From positions 338,187 through 402,186 of the forward strand of contig NZ_JABASY010000001.1 of NCBI RefSeq assembly GCF_016107685.1: 64,000 nt of DNA, written 5' to 3'. Under the pieces are notes generated by a model that saw only the letters and a program-made list of their open reading frames with translations, searched no databases and had not been told where the DNA came from. Position 1 is the first letter of the stretch. Each line of letters starts with the position of its first letter. The stretch is from Brevibacterium yomogidense (GTDB lineage Bacteria > Actinomycetota > Actinomycetes > Actinomycetales > Brevibacteriaceae). Shown piece after piece: positions 18,256 to 32,740 of the stretch. The position numbers were made by a program, and so were the translations under genes.

Positions 18256-20022
18256 GTGGACACCACGCAGAACGATCCTGAGCAGATCTGGACCCAGGTC
18301 CTCACCAATCTGCTGAACGATCCCACCATCCTCAACCAGCACAAGGGCTTCCTCGCCGGCACGATGCCGAAGGGCATGATCGGCGATTCCATCTACGTGC
18401 TCGCTGTGCCGTCCGAGCTGCACCGCCGGAACCTCGAGACCGATCTGCGAGAGCCACTCGCCCGCGAGATCGGCAGGCTCGTCGGTCATGAGGTCACCCT
18501 CGCCATCGCCGTCGGCACCGCACACACGGAAGTCCCCGCCGAACCCGGTCCACCTCCCGCAGAGATCCCTGCCCCAGCTGCGGCGCACCCTGCACACGGT
18601 GAGACAACGCACGTGACCGACCCGCAGGAGGCCACCGCATACGGATCGCCCGCGCAGGGATCCGACGGTTCGGACCCCACCGGCTCCGCTCCGGCACACA
18701 CCGGCGGAGCCACCGGCTTGCCCTCCCCCCTGAGTGGGATCACGGAACCTCCGATGCCCGCGCCCCGGACGGGATCCGCGCCGGCTCCTGTCGCCACCGC
18801 GCCGCCATCGCAGCACCCGGCCTCCTCATCGGTCGATCACGGCATCGGCAGCGCACCCCAGCGGTGGGTGACGTCGGAGCACGCGGAGCGCAGCGCCTCG
18901 GCGAGGGGGTCATCGGCACCCTTCTCCCACACAGGCACCCCTGCCCCCCACGGACCGGACGGTGAGAGCTCCTCCAGCCTGCTCAACCCCAAGTACACGT
19001 TCGACGCATTCGTCGTGGGCGCCTCGAACCGCTTCGCACACGCGGCCGCCTTCGCCGTGGCGGAATCGCCGGCGAAGGCGTACAACCCGCTCTTCATCTA
19101 CGGCGACTCGGGGCTCGGGAAGACCCACCTGCTCCACGCGATCGGCCACTACTCCCAGCAGCTCTATCCGGAGATCCGGGTGCGCTACGTGTCCAGTGAG
19201 GAGTTCGTCAACGACTTCATCAACACGGTGGGATCGCAGACGACGTCGAACACCCTGCGGCCCGCGTTCCAGCGCCGCTACCGCGAAGTCGACATCCTCA
19301 TGATCGACGACATCCAGTTCCTCCAGGGCAAGGACGCGACGATCGAGGAGTTCTTCCACACATTCAACGCGCTGCACAACGAGGACAAGCAGGTCGTCAT
19401 CACCGCCGACCACCCTCCGAAGATGCTCAAGGGCTTCGAGGAGCGGCTCCGGTCGCGGTTCGAATGGGGGCTGCTCACCGACGTCCAGCCGCCGGACCTC
19501 GAGACACGCTTCGCGATCCTGAGGAACAAGGCGTTCACCGACAAACTCGACGTGCCGTCGGAGGTACTCGAGTACATCGCGAGCAGGGTGTCCTCGAACA
19601 TCCGCGAACTCGAAGGCGCACTCATCCGCGTCACCGCGTTCGCGAACCTCAACGACCAGGTCATCGACGTGGGCCTGGCGGAGACTGTCCTCAAGGACTT
19701 CATCACCCAGGACGACACCCCGGAGATCACCGCCGCGGACATCATGGGGCAGACCGCCGCCTACTTCACCCTGTCCATCGAGGATCTGCAGAGCGGCAGC
19801 CGGTCACGCACCCTCACAACCGCTCGTCAGATCGCGATGTACCTCTGCCGCGAACTCACCGATCTCTCCCTGCCGAAGATCGGCCAGGAGTTCGGCGGCC
19901 GCGACCACACGACGGTCATGCACGCGAATAAGAAGATCAAGACGCAGATGGCGGAACGACGGGCGCTCTACACTCAGGTCACCGAACTCACGAACCGCAT
20001 CAAACAACAGCATCGACTATGA
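18256..20022 (+). CDS. dnaA: Chromosomal replication initiator protein DnaA
   Basis: AAA+ initiator that binds DnaA boxes and opens oriC. Domain I begins [20 protein letters not shown]; a Pro/Ala/Gly-rich domain II linker of about 150 residues follows; domain III has [20 protein letters not shown], Walker [12 protein letters not shown] and Walker [13 protein letters not shown]; domain IV ends with [16 protein letters not shown] chose GTG 18256 (588 residues) because GGAAGGA lies five bases upstream. ATG 18235 in the same frame is possible but has a poorer RBS, and the open frame continues upstream only through DnaA-box DNA. Confidence 0.96.
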   Translation: MDTTQNDPEQIWTQVLTNLLNDPTILNQHKGFLAGTMPKGMIGDSIYVLAVPSELHRRNLETDLREPLAREIGRLVGHEVTLAIAVGTAHTEVPAEPGPPPAEIPAPAAAHPAHGETTHVTDPQEATAYGSPAQGSDGSDPTGSAPAHTGGATGLPSPLSGITEPPMPAPRTGSAPAPVATAPPSQHPASSSVDHGIGSAPQRWVTSEHAERSASARGSSAPFSHTGTPAPHGPDGESSSSLLNPKYTFDAFVVGASNRFAHAAAFAVAESPAKAYNPLFIYGDSGLGKTHLLHAIGHYSQQLYPEIRVRYVSSEEFVNDFINTVGSQTTSNTLRPAFQRRYREVDILMIDDIQFLQGKDATIEEFFHTFNALHNEDKQVVITADHPPKMLKGFEERLRSRFEWGLLTDVQPPDLETRFAILRNKAFTDKLDVPSEVLEYIASRVSSNIRELEGALIRVTAFANLNDQVIDVGLAETVLKDFITQDDTPEITAADIMGQTAAYFTLSIEDLQSGSRSRTLTTARQIAMYLCRELTDLSLPKIGQEFGGRDHTTVMHANKKIKTQMAERRALYTQVTELTNRIKQQHRL

Positions 20023-20615
20023 AGCGTGTAATACACAGTTGTGGAAAACTCTGTGGGAAACGCCGCTCGGGACGTGGACCGAGCGGGGGACGGTTCCGCG
20101 TCGGCCTGGTGATGCCTGTGGGTCACATCGATGTGATTACACAGGCATGCACCGGCGAAGGCTCATGCGTGCACAGTCCGTCCACCAGCGATCGACACCG
20201 CCGATGCCCGGTCTCGCAACGATCTCGGGCGTCTGTCCACAGTTTCCACAGTGCCTACTACTGACTACCTATTCAACTCATCGCGATCCATCCTGCTGAC
20301 CGCCCACTGCACGACAACCCATACACCCATACGAAAAACGCAGGGTCCTGTCTCTGCGAATCTGCACAGCGTGACGTGAGCGTATTCGAACAGCTCCCGC
20401 GAACAGACGTGCAGAAGCGCAGGTGACAGACCCGCAGGGATGAACCACGGATCCTCGCTGAAGTCAACGACCCACGCCGCAGACCGGTCCGACCTCTGCA
20501 CGAGCAGGGCCTCGGGTGAGGTAGAGTGCATTCCTGCCCGTCCGCATGTCAGCGGGTGTGGCCGCAAGGCTTTCGCCCACCGTCAGAAGTCAGCAGTGCG
20601 AACCGCAGGAGTGTC
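20023..20615. other. oriC: Candidate chromosomal replication origin oriC (dnaA-dnaN intergenic)
   Basis: The dnaA-dnaN gap is the known oriC site in most Actinobacteria. It has DnaA-box-like 9-mers TGTGGAAAA (20040-20048), TGTGGGAAA (20052-20060), CTGTCCACA (20233-20241) and GTTTCCACA (20242-20250). A locally AT-richer stretch (about 20251-20335) next to the second pair could be the unwinding element. A possible dnaN -10 TAGAGT lies at 20522-20527. Boxes here are fewer and weaker than in Streptomyces oriC, so the upstream cluster may also take part. Confidence 0.7.
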
Positions 20616-21758
20616 GTGAACGCAGCATCCGAGCAAGTGAAGTTCCGAGTCGAGCGCGATGTGCTCGCAGAGGCTGTCACGTGGACGACGAAGGCACTCC
20701 CGCAGCGCCCGTCCTCCCCGGTCCTCACGGGTGTGCTCATCACTGCGGAAGCCGATGGCACGGTCCGCCTGGCCGTCTTCGACTACGAGGTCTCGTCGCG
20801 CACCGAGATCAGCGCCGAGGTGGAGGCTGCGGGGACGTTCCTCGTGTCCGGCCGTCTGCTCGCGGACATCTCCAAGGCTCTGCCGAACCAGCAGGTCACA
20901 CTCGAGCTCAACGGCGGGAAGGTCGATCTGACCTGTGGCTCGTCGCGGTTCTCCCTCATGACGATGCCCGTCGACGAATACCCCGCTCTGCCGGAGATCC
21001 CCGAAGCGACAGGACTCGTCGCGGCCTCCGACTTCCAGCACGCCGTGTCCCAGGTGTCGATCGCGACGTCGAAGGACGACACGGTCCCGATCCTCACGAG
21101 TGTCCGTGTGGAGATCGAGGGCGACCGCGTCGCTCTGCTCGCCACCGACCGCTACCGCCTGGCTGTTCGCGAATTCACCTGGTCACCGTCGACTCCCGAC
21201 ATCGCCCGCAATGCGCTGATCCGCGGCAAGACGCTGTCCGACGCCGCGAAGTCGATGGGCGGCGACATCCGCATCAGCCTGTCGGAGTCCGGCGGCAAGG
21301 ACATGCTCGCTTTCGCGGCGAACGGCCGTGAGACGACGTCGCTGCTGGTGGAGGGCGATTACCCCAAGGTCCGTTCGCTGTTCCCCAAGGACGCTCCCAT
21401 CGCCGCAGTCGTGGAGACCTCCGCGCTGCGCGAAGCCGTCCGTCGTGTCGCCCTCGTCGCAGAGCGCAACACCCCGATCCGCTTCGAGTTCGCCGACGGT
21501 GCGATCACGCTGCGCGCCGGGGCCGGCGACGACGCGCAGGCGTCCGAGTCGCTGCCCGCATCCATCACCGGAGGGGACATCACGACGGGCTTCAACCCGC
21601 TCTTCATCTCCGAAGGACTCGCGCAGATCGAGCACCCGTTCGTGCGGTTCTCCATGACGGAGCCCAAGAAGTCCGTCGTCATCACGGGACAGAAGGAGCA
21701 GGACGGCGAGCACGACGATTCGTACCGCTACCTGCTCATGCCCATCATCCGTTTCTGA
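20616..21758 (+). CDS. dnaN: DNA polymerase III beta sliding clamp
   Basis: Ring-shaped processivity clamp. The product (380 residues) has three clamp repeats, starting KFRVERDVLAEAVTWTTKAL and ending DDSYRYLLMPIIRF. Clamp motifs include LPEIPEATGLVAASDFQHAV and FNPLFISEGL. GTG 20616 is chosen because AGGAG lies five bases before it; the frame extends further upstream but without homology. recF follows after 27 bases. Confidence 0.97.
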   Translation: MNAASEQVKFRVERDVLAEAVTWTTKALPQRPSSPVLTGVLITAEADGTVRLAVFDYEVSSRTEISAEVEAAGTFLVSGRLLADISKALPNQQVTLELNGGKVDLTCGSSRFSLMTMPVDEYPALPEIPEATGLVAASDFQHAVSQVSIATSKDDTVPILTSVRVEIEGDRVALLATDRYRLAVREFTWSPSTPDIARNALIRGKTLSDAAKSMGGDIRISLSESGGKDMLAFAANGRETTSLLVEGDYPKVRSLFPKDAPIAAVVETSALREAVRRVALVAERNTPIRFEFADGAITLRAGAGDDAQASESLPASITGGDITTGFNPLFISEGLAQIEHPFVRFSMTEPKKSVVITGQKEQDGEHDDSYRYLLMPIIRF

Positions 21759-21785
21759 AGCACCGGAATCCGAGGTGGTCGCTGC

Positions 21786-22931
21786 GTGTGGGTGAGCAGA
21801 CTCGCCCTGCGTGACTTCCGGTCCTACGACACACTCGATCTGGACCTGGACCGCGGGGTGACGACGTTCGTCGCTCCGAACGGCTGGGGGAAGACGAACC
21901 TCGTCGAGGCGATCGGGTACCTGTCGCGACTGCAGTCCCACCGGGTGCCCCACGACCTGCCGCTGGTGAGGGCAGGTCAGGAGCAGGCCATCGTGTCCGC
22001 CCGCGTCCACCGGGGCGAACGGCACGTGACGGCAGAGGTGACGATCAAGGCGAAGGGCGCCAACCGCGCCCGGGTCAACCGCACCCCCGTCCGTGTGCGT
22101 GAGATCCTCGGCCTGGTCCCCTGCGTCGTCTTCGCTCCGGAGGACCTCGACCTGGTGAAGGGCGATCCGGGTGAACGTCGGGGCTGGCTCGATTCGCTGC
22201 TGGTGGCCCGCAACCCCCGGTTCGCGGGAGTGCTCGCGGACACGGAGAAGGCGCTGCGGCAGCGCAATGCGCTGCTGAAGAACCTCAAGAACGCACCGAA
22301 CCCGGGGCTGGCCTCGACACTGGACATCTGGGACCGGGCGTACGCCGAGGCCGCAGCCGCCCTGGTGGTAGGCCGTCGCCGGCTGCTCGCAGACCTCGCA
22401 CCCCATATCGACACGCACTTCTCCGCACTGGCTGCGGACGCCCGCGAATCACGGCGAGCGGCTTCGGCACAGTACCGGTCACGGATCGACTACACGGCCG
22501 TCGACCTGTCCGCCGACGACGCGGTACTGCGCACGGTCGATGTGATCGTCGACGCCGTGCTGTCGCGCAGGAACAAGGAGATCGACCGGGGTCTCACCCT
22601 GGTCGGGCCGCAGCGGGACGACGTCGAACTGCTGATCGGAGATGTGCCGGCGAAGGGCTACGCGTCCCACGGCGAGAGCTGGTCCCTGGCCCTCGCACTC
22701 CAACTGGCCGGGTGGGACCTGCTCCGGGCGGACTCCGGCGACCCGGACGACCAGCCCGTCCTCGTCCTCGACGACGTCTTCGCAGAACTGGACTCCGGGC
22801 GCCGCGCCCGTCTCGCCCACATGGTCACGCAGGCGGAACAGGTCCTCATCACGGCGGCCGTCGGTTCGGAGATCCCCGCTGACCTCGTGGGACGGACGGT
22901 CGACCTCACCGCAGTGGCGAGCCCCCGATGA
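21786..22931 (+). CDS. recF: DNA replication and repair protein RecF
   Basis: SMC-like ATPase of RecFOR gap repair. N-terminal LALRDFRSYDTLDLDLDRGV and Walker A APNGWGKTNLVEAIGYL are family signatures. The C-terminal signature YASHGESWSLALALQLAGW and Walker B LVLDDVFAELDSGRRARL complete the ABC-type ATPase. Length 381 is normal. The stop overlaps the next gene's ATG by four bases (ATGA). Confidence 0.96.
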   Translation: MWVSRLALRDFRSYDTLDLDLDRGVTTFVAPNGWGKTNLVEAIGYLSRLQSHRVPHDLPLVRAGQEQAIVSARVHRGERHVTAEVTIKAKGANRARVNRTPVRVREILGLVPCVVFAPEDLDLVKGDPGERRGWLDSLLVARNPRFAGVLADTEKALRQRNALLKNLKNAPNPGLASTLDIWDRAYAEAAAALVVGRRRLLADLAPHIDTHFSALAADARESRRAASAQYRSRIDYTAVDLSADDAVLRTVDVIVDAVLSRRNKEIDRGLTLVGPQRDDVELLIGDVPAKGYASHGESWSLALALQLAGWDLLRADSGDPDDQPVLVLDDVFAELDSGRRARLAHMVTQAEQVLITAAVGSEIPADLVGRTVDLTAVASPR

Positions 22932-23572
22932 CGCCGCGGCAGAGCCACAGCTCACCGGGGGGCCTCCCCAGCGAGCCGTCGCCCGGAACGGGTGGGGGCC
23001 TCGGCGCCGTGGACCGGACGCGGGCACCGCTGTCGGGAGCTGCGCTGGAAGCACTCGACCGCGCACGGCGGATGGCGGATGTCGCACCTCGGCCGGGGGC
23101 CGGGTACTGGCATGGCGGGCCCCGTTCCGGTGACGGGCGCATGGACGCCGCGGACCGGGACAGTGGCAGGCACGGTGGCCTCGGCGAAGTCGCCTACACC
23201 GGCGCGGGGAAGGACCCTCGGGACCCGCGACCGCTCGCAGGACTGTTCTCGAAGCTGGCGAGCAAGCGCGGATGGGAGACCAGCCTCGACGTCGCACAGG
23301 TGACGAGCAGATGGCCGGACCTCGTCGGCCACGAGGTCGCCGCCCACTGCACGGTGGAGCGGTTCGACCCGCCCACGCTGGTCGTGCGGACCTCGTCGAC
23401 GACGTGGGCGACGCAGCTGCGGATCCTCAAGGACGGACTCCTCGACAAGATCGAGCGGGAGATGGGCCGCCGGGTCGTGGAGGACATCGAGATCCACGGT
23501 CCCGCTCAGCGTTCCTTCACCCGCGGCAGGAAGAGTGTGAAGGGACGCGGACCGAGGGACACGTGGGGGTGA
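22928..23572 (+). CDS. DciA-like protein (DUF721)
   Basis: DUF721 proteins include DciA, the replicative-helicase operator/loader of bacteria that lack DnaC, and this place after recF is its standard one. The first 90 residues are Gly/Pro/Arg-rich and poorly conserved. The domain proper is residues about 95-195: LFSKLASKRGWETSLDVAQV, WPDLVGHEVAAHCTVERF and LVVRTSSTTWATQLRILKD. The final 20 residues are basic (GRKSVKGRG). ATG 22928 overlaps the recF stop, so translation is coupled. Assignment to DciA function is by family only. Confidence 0.88.
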   Translation: MTPRQSHSSPGGLPSEPSPGTGGGLGAVDRTRAPLSGAALEALDRARRMADVAPRPGAGYWHGGPRSGDGRMDAADRDSGRHGGLGEVAYTGAGKDPRDPRPLAGLFSKLASKRGWETSLDVAQVTSRWPDLVGHEVAAHCTVERFDPPTLVVRTSSTTWATQLRILKDGLLDKIEREMGRRVVEDIEIHGPAQRSFTRGRKSVKGRGPRDTWG

Positions 23573-24285
23573 CGATGGACGGCTTGGGCGCCGCACTGCT
23601 CGAACGGCTCGACGGCCACGAACTGCTGAGCGTCGTGGCGATCGCCGTCCTCATCGCCGGCGTGCTCGTGGTGCCGAACGGGATCTGGCGGATCACCGGT
23701 GTCTGGGTCACGATGGTCCATGAACTGGGTCACGCACTTGCGGGAGCGGTGCGCGGCCGGACGGGGATGCGGATCCGGGTGAACACAGACCACTCCGGGC
23801 TCACCACCTCGACGGGCCGGTCGGACTCCGTCGCCTGGACGAGCTTCTGGGGATACCCGGCACCTCCCCTCGTCGGCGCGCTCATGGTGTGTGCGGCCGC
23901 CGCCGCGTGGACCACCGGCTCCCAGGTCTGGACGACCGCGGCAGTGGGCATCGTGCTGGGCGTGTCCGCAGCCGCCCTGCTCTTCATGCGCGGTCTCATC
24001 GCGGTCGGATCAACGCTCGCGGGCATCGCCGGCGCCGCAGCCCTGCTGCTGTGGGCACCGGAACCCGTCACCGTCCTCGTCCTCCTCGCCGCGGGACTCT
24101 TCGAATGGGCAGGGGGCGTTCGCGCGCTGGCCAATCTCACCCGCCTCCACCTCCGTCGGCGGGCGCGCGATTCCGACGCCTCCGTCCTGGGCCGCCTCAC
24201 CCCATTCCCCTCTGTGATCTGGATCGGGGTCTTCTGGGTGATCGCGCTGGCACCGGTGGCACTGCTGGTCTGGGCCACCCGATGA
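23569..24285 (+). CDS. M50B-like membrane metallopeptidase
   Basis: A 238-residue membrane protein with the zinc-protease motif HELGHA near residue 50 in a hydrophobic context (GVWVTMVHELGHALAGAVRG), followed by about five membrane segments (for example VWTTAAVGIVLGVSAAALLF). This is the short actinobacterial M50B-like family and lacks a PDZ domain. GTG 23569 overlaps the previous stop (GTGA); ATG 23575 is the alternative. The substrate is unknown. It is the last gene of the dnaN-recF-dciA run. Confidence 0.8.
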   Translation: MTMDGLGAALLERLDGHELLSVVAIAVLIAGVLVVPNGIWRITGVWVTMVHELGHALAGAVRGRTGMRIRVNTDHSGLTTSTGRSDSVAWTSFWGYPAPPLVGALMVCAAAAAWTTGSQVWTTAAVGIVLGVSAAALLFMRGLIAVGSTLAGIAGAAALLLWAPEPVTVLVLLAAGLFEWAGGVRALANLTRLHLRRRARDSDASVLGRLTPFPSVIWIGVFWVIALAPVALLVWATR

Positions 24286-24377
24286 AGAGACCCGTTCCTG
24301 CCAGACGCTCCGGCGACAGTGCGCGGTCTCCCTCACCCGCCTATGCTCGGGTATGACGATCTATGACGAGGAGCTCC

Positions 24378-25400
24378 ATGCGTTTTGCCAGCACCGTCAC
24401 CGACCTCATCGGTGACACCCCGCTCGTCCGCCTCAATCGGGTGACGGAGGGCATCGGCGCGACGATCCTCGCGAAGGTCGAGTACTTCAATCCCGGCGGG
24501 TCCGTGAAGGACCGCATCGCCGTGAATATCATCAATGCGGCAGAAGAAGCCGGAGCACTGCAGCCCGGTGGCACGATCGTGGAGCCCACCAGCGGCAACA
24601 CGGGTGTGGGCCTGGCGATCGTCGCCCAGCAGCGGGGCTACCGGTGCATCTTCGTCTGCCCCGACAAGGTCTCCGAGGACAAGCGGGCGACACTGCGGGC
24701 CTACGGAGCGGAGGTCGTCGTCGTCCCCTCCGGTGTGGCACCCGACGACCCCCAGTCCTACTACTCGGTGTCCGACAGGATGGCGCGTGAGATCCCCGGC
24801 GGGTACAAGCCGGACCAGTTCTCCAACCAGAACGGACCACGCAGCCACTACGAGTCGACGGGCCCGGAGGTCTGGCGCGACACCGACGGCAGGCTCACCC
24901 ACTTCGTCGTGGGTGCCGGCACCGGCGGCACCGTGAGCGGTACCGGCCGCTACCTCAAAGAGGTGTCGGACGGGGCGGTCCGTGTGATCGTCGCAGACCC
25001 CGACGGGTCGATCTACGCCGGTGGAGACGCCTTCGGCTACGACGTCGAGGGCGTGGGCGAGGACTACATCCCTGACACGTACGACCCCGCGATCCCGGAC
25101 GGGTTCGAGACCGTCACGGACGCGGAATCCTTCGCGATGACCAGACGTCTGGCTCGTGAAGAGGGCCTGCTGGTGGGCGGATCCAGCGGCATGGCGGTCG
25201 TCGCCGCGCTGCGCACCGCGAAGGATCTGCCGGACGACGCGGTGGTCGTCGTCCTCCTGCCGGATTCCGGCCGCGGATACATGGGGAAGGTCTTCGACGA
25301 CGACTGGATGGTGGAGCGCGGCCACATGACCGCGGACGACGTTGCGGCACAGACCGAGAATGGCGCGGTGGCAGACACCGCAGGAGGAGGAGCACAGTGA
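24378..25400 (+). CDS. PLP-dependent cystathionine beta-synthase without CBS domains (or cysteine synthase)
   Basis: A fold-type II PLP enzyme: the lysine is in NPGGSVKDRIA, the phosphate-binding loop is EPTSGNTGVGL and the glycine loop is VVGAGTGGTVSGTG. The C-terminal part (DYIPDTYDPA, LLPDSGRGYMGKVFDDDWM) matches the catalytic half of actinobacterial cystathionine beta-synthase (Rv1077 type) rather than CysK. The protein ends about residue 340, so the usual pair of regulatory CBS domains is absent. ATG 24378 is preferred because GAGGAG lies just before it; ATG 24363 lacks an RBS. The stop overlaps metB as GTGA, so the two trans-sulfuration genes are coupled. Confidence 0.85.
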   Translation: MRFASTVTDLIGDTPLVRLNRVTEGIGATILAKVEYFNPGGSVKDRIAVNIINAAEEAGALQPGGTIVEPTSGNTGVGLAIVAQQRGYRCIFVCPDKVSEDKRATLRAYGAEVVVVPSGVAPDDPQSYYSVSDRMAREIPGGYKPDQFSNQNGPRSHYESTGPEVWRDTDGRLTHFVVGAGTGGTVSGTGRYLKEVSDGAVRVIVADPDGSIYAGGDAFGYDVEGVGEDYIPDTYDPAIPDGFETVTDAESFAMTRRLAREEGLLVGGSSGMAVVAALRTAKDLPDDAVVVVLLPDSGRGYMGKVFDDDWMVERGHMTADDVAAQTENGAVADTAGGGAQ

Positions 25401-26581
25401 CCGATCAGCCCGAGGCAGTGGACCGGCCCGACACCGCGCACCTGGGGTTCGACACCCTGGCGATCCGGGCGGGACAGGACCACGACCCGACGACGGGCGC
25501 GGTCATCCCGCCGCTCCACGTGTCCTCGACCTACGCGCAGGACGGGATCGGGGGCCTGCGGAACGGCTACGAGTACGGTCGCAGCGCGAATCCCACCCGC
25601 ACCGCTCTCCAGACGCAGCTCGCCGTGCTGGAAGGCGGACGGTTCGGCCTGTCCTTCGCATCCGGACTGGCCGCCGAGGACGCGCTGCTGCGCGCTGCGC
25701 TCACCCCCGGTGACACCGTGCTCATGGGCAACGACGTGTACGGGGGCACCCACCGCCTGGTCGATCGGATCCTGGGGCCGTGGGGTGTGAACCTGCGGAT
25801 CGTGGACATGACCGACGCCGAGGCCGTCCGCACCTCCCTGCAGGAGGCACCCGCGCGGGTGCTCTGGGTCGAGACCCCGTCGAACCCGCTCATGGGGGTC
25901 GCCGACATCGCCGCGCTCGTCCGGATCGGGCACGAGGCGGGTGCCCTGGTCGTCGTCGACAACACCTTCGCATCCCCCGCACTGCAGCGACCCCTGCTCC
26001 TGGGTGCGGACGTCGTCGTCCATTCGACGACGAAGTATCTGGGCGGCCACTCCGACGTGGTGGGCGGAGCGATCGTCACGAGCGACGCGGCCCTGGCGGA
26101 GAAGGTCGAGTTCCAGCAGTTCGCTGCCGGAGCGATCAGCGGTCCGCACGACGCGTTCCTCACGACCCGCGGACTCAAGACCCTCGCGATCCGCATGGAG
26201 CGCCACAGTGCCAACGCCGGGATCATCGCGGGGTTCCTCGATCGTCACGCGGCGGTGAAGACCGTCTACTACCCGGGGCTCGAATCGCACCCGGGTCACG
26301 ACATCGCACGCTCCCAGATGAGCGGGTACGGCGGCATGGTGTCACTGGCGCTGGCCGACGGCCCCACCGCGCGGAGGTTCGCCGAATCCCTCGAGCTGTT
26401 CACACTCGCGGAATCGCTGGGCGGCGTCGAATCGCTGGTGAACTACCCGGAGGCGATGACCCACGCTTCCGTCCGCGGCACAGAGCTTGCGGTGCCCGAG
26501 GACGTAGTGCGCCTGTCCGTGGGCATCGAGACCGTCGACGACCTCCTGTCCGATCTGGAGAGGACCCTCGACTCGCTCTGA
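25397..26581 (+). CDS. metB: Cystathionine gamma-synthase / gamma-lyase family enzyme
   Basis: Cys/Met-metabolism PLP enzyme of 394 residues. It shows the N-terminal LGFDTLAIRAGQDHDPTTGA, YGRSANPTRTALQ, the PLP lysine in VVHSTTKYLGGHSDVVGG and the C-terminal SLGGVESLVNYPEAMTH. Together with the upstream beta-synthase it can interconvert homocysteine, cystathionine and cysteine. Sequence alone does not separate synthase from lyase direction. GTG 25397 overlaps the upstream stop by four bases. Confidence 0.9.
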   Translation: MTDQPEAVDRPDTAHLGFDTLAIRAGQDHDPTTGAVIPPLHVSSTYAQDGIGGLRNGYEYGRSANPTRTALQTQLAVLEGGRFGLSFASGLAAEDALLRAALTPGDTVLMGNDVYGGTHRLVDRILGPWGVNLRIVDMTDAEAVRTSLQEAPARVLWVETPSNPLMGVADIAALVRIGHEAGALVVVDNTFASPALQRPLLLGADVVVHSTTKYLGGHSDVVGGAIVTSDAALAEKVEFQQFAAGAISGPHDAFLTTRGLKTLAIRMERHSANAGIIAGFLDRHAAVKTVYYPGLESHPGHDIARSQMSGYGGMVSLALADGPTARRFAESLELFTLAESLGGVESLVNYPEAMTHASVRGTELAVPEDVVRLSVGIETVDDLLSDLERTLDSL

Positions 26582-26750
26582 CGGGAGTCGCGATGGACAG
26601 CTCCTCGACCTGTTCCGAGTGGAGGCCGCACAAGCGTTTCTGACGCGATCGGACCCCCTCCGCTGAGATTCACCTCGAATGCGGGTGGTTGATTCCGGAA
26701 AAACGGCCTTCCCGGGCCTCTGGGTACCCCCTGCGCGCCGTTGGACGCGG

Positions 26751-28829
<2,079 letters not shown>

Positions 28830-28908
28830 GGTGAGTGCTCCCGAGGTCCCGGCCGGGACCTCGGGCCCGCCTCCTTCCCAGCCCGTGACAGAAGAGAGAT
28901 GAGCCCCT

Positions 28909-31553
<2,645 letters not shown>

Positions 31554-31557
<4 letters not shown>

Positions 31558-32366
31558 GCGACAACGAGCAGAAGCCGGCGAAGGTGCTCCGCACCTCCAG
31601 CGGCAAGACGCGACTGACCGCACGTGACGATGCTGACGCGCCCGCGGTGCCAGCGGACGCGCCTGCGGTGCCAGCGGACGCGCCCGGCGACAGTGCGGGA
31701 CCCGGTGGCGGAAAGCCTGCAAGCGGAAAGCCGGCCAGTGGCTCTCAGCGGGGTGCGGAGACCGACTGGTCGGCACCGACGGTGGGCACACCCCAAGCAT
31801 CCGGTGGGCAGACGCGAGTGAGCTCCGCATCCAAGGGGATGCGCCTCACCGCTGGCGGCGGCGACACGAAGGCGCAGCCTGCTGCGGCCTCGGGACCGGA
31901 TCACAGCCCGCTGGGCGGCGTGGGGTCGAGCGGTGCCGGCACAGGCAGCGGGGTGAAGGCCTCTTCCAGCGGCGTGAAGATGAGCGGGAAGTCCAAGAAG
32001 AAGGGCCCCCGCACCGTCCGGCTCACGATCGCGAGCATCGACCCGTGGTCCGTCATGAAGATGTCGTTCCTCCTGTCGCTGGCGATCGCCATCGCGATGC
32101 TGGTGGCCACCCTCGTGCTGTGGCTGGTGCTGCAGGCGACGGGCGTCATGGGCAACATCGAATCGACGCTGTCGGAGATCGCGGGCGCGGAGAGCGCAGA
32201 CCAGCTGCTGGCCCTCGTGAGCCTGGGACGGGTCATGGCGACGGCCTTCGTGCTGGCCCTCGTCAACATCGTGCTCATGACCGCACTGTCGACGCTGTTC
32301 GCGTTCCTCTACAACATCGGTGCGTCCATCGTCGGTGGGTTCCACCTCACACTCACGGACGACTGA
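31554..32366 (+). CDS. DUF3566 membrane protein
   Basis: A 270-residue protein in its standard actinobacterial place after gyrA. The first 150 residues are a low-complexity Ala/Gly/Ser-rich cytoplasmic part with a short heptad repeat. The DUF3566 domain follows ([20 protein letters not shown]) with two membrane helices ([18 protein letters not shown] and [20 protein letters not shown]) and a final [17 protein letters not shown]. Function is unknown; translational coupling with gyrA is likely because of the 4-base overlap. Confidence 0.92.
31635..31676 (+). repeat. Two 21-bp tandem repeats in the DUF3566 gene
   Basis: The DNA encodes DAPAVPA twice in a row (residues 28-41), followed by a diverged copy DAPGDSA. 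It keeps the frame, so copy number could vary without breaking the gene. Confidence 0.75.
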
Positions 32367-32413
32367 CACACCAAGGACACCGTCCTTCTCAGCCGCGCGT
32401 CGCAACTGGTGAG

Positions 32414-32460
32414 ATCGGCCGGAGCATGCGCCAGACGGCGGGCTCCGGCCGATTTTGTTT
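32414..32460 (+). terminator. Terminator of gyrBA-DUF3566
   Basis: ATCGGCCGGAGC (32414-32425) pairs with GCTCCGGCCGAT (32442-32453), followed by TTTTGTTTT. It is a clear factor-independent terminator 47 bases after the DUF3566 stop. Confidence 0.9.
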
Positions 32461-32483
32461 TGGGGCCTGCGTGTCGGTATAGT
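32455..32483 (+). promoter_or_regulatory. Promoter of the tRNA-Ile gene
   Basis: TTGTTT (32455-32460), a 17-base spacer, then TATAGT (32478-32483), 26 bases before the tRNA. The -35 lies inside the T-run of the preceding terminator, so the two elements share bases. Confidence 0.65.
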
Positions 32484-32508
32484 GGCTTCTCGGTTCGCAA
32501 GAACTCGG

Positions 32509-32582
32509 GGGCCTATAGCTCAGGCGGTTAGAGCGCTTCGCTGATAACGAAGAGGTCAGAGGTTCAAGTCCTCTTAGGCCCA
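32509..32582 (+). tRNA. tRNA-Ile (GAT)
   Basis: 74 bases with acceptor GGGCCTA/TAGGCCC, D-arm AGCTCAGGCGGTTAGAGC, anticodon stem-loop CTTCGCTGATAACGAAG (GAT) and T-arm AGAGGTTCAAGTCCTCT. CCA is not encoded. Confidence 0.97.
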
Positions 32583-32604
32583 CGCATCCGGAAGGGAGAA
32601 CATC

Positions 32605-32724
32605 ATGAAGAGATGGTTCGCCCTTCTGGGATCCGCAGCACTGGCGGTCGGAACCCTGGGGTTCCTCCGCAGCCGCAATCGCGGCAGGCAGGAGCAGTGG
32701 TCGCAGCACACCGATCCGGTGTAG
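32605..32724 (+). CDS. DLW-39 family small protein
   Basis: A 39-residue protein beginning MKRWFALLGSAALAVGTLGF and ending RQEQWSQHTDPV. One N-terminal hydrophobic helix is followed by a basic and then polar tail. The size and the ...W-x(3)-TDPV ending match the DLW-39 family, always found beside the gyrA-linked tRNA genes in Actinobacteria. RBS GAAGGGAG precedes ATG 32605. The function is unknown. Confidence 0.85.
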   Translation: MKRWFALLGSAALAVGTLGFLRSRNRGRQEQWSQHTDPV

Positions 32725-32740
32725 TCTGAATGCACCTTTC

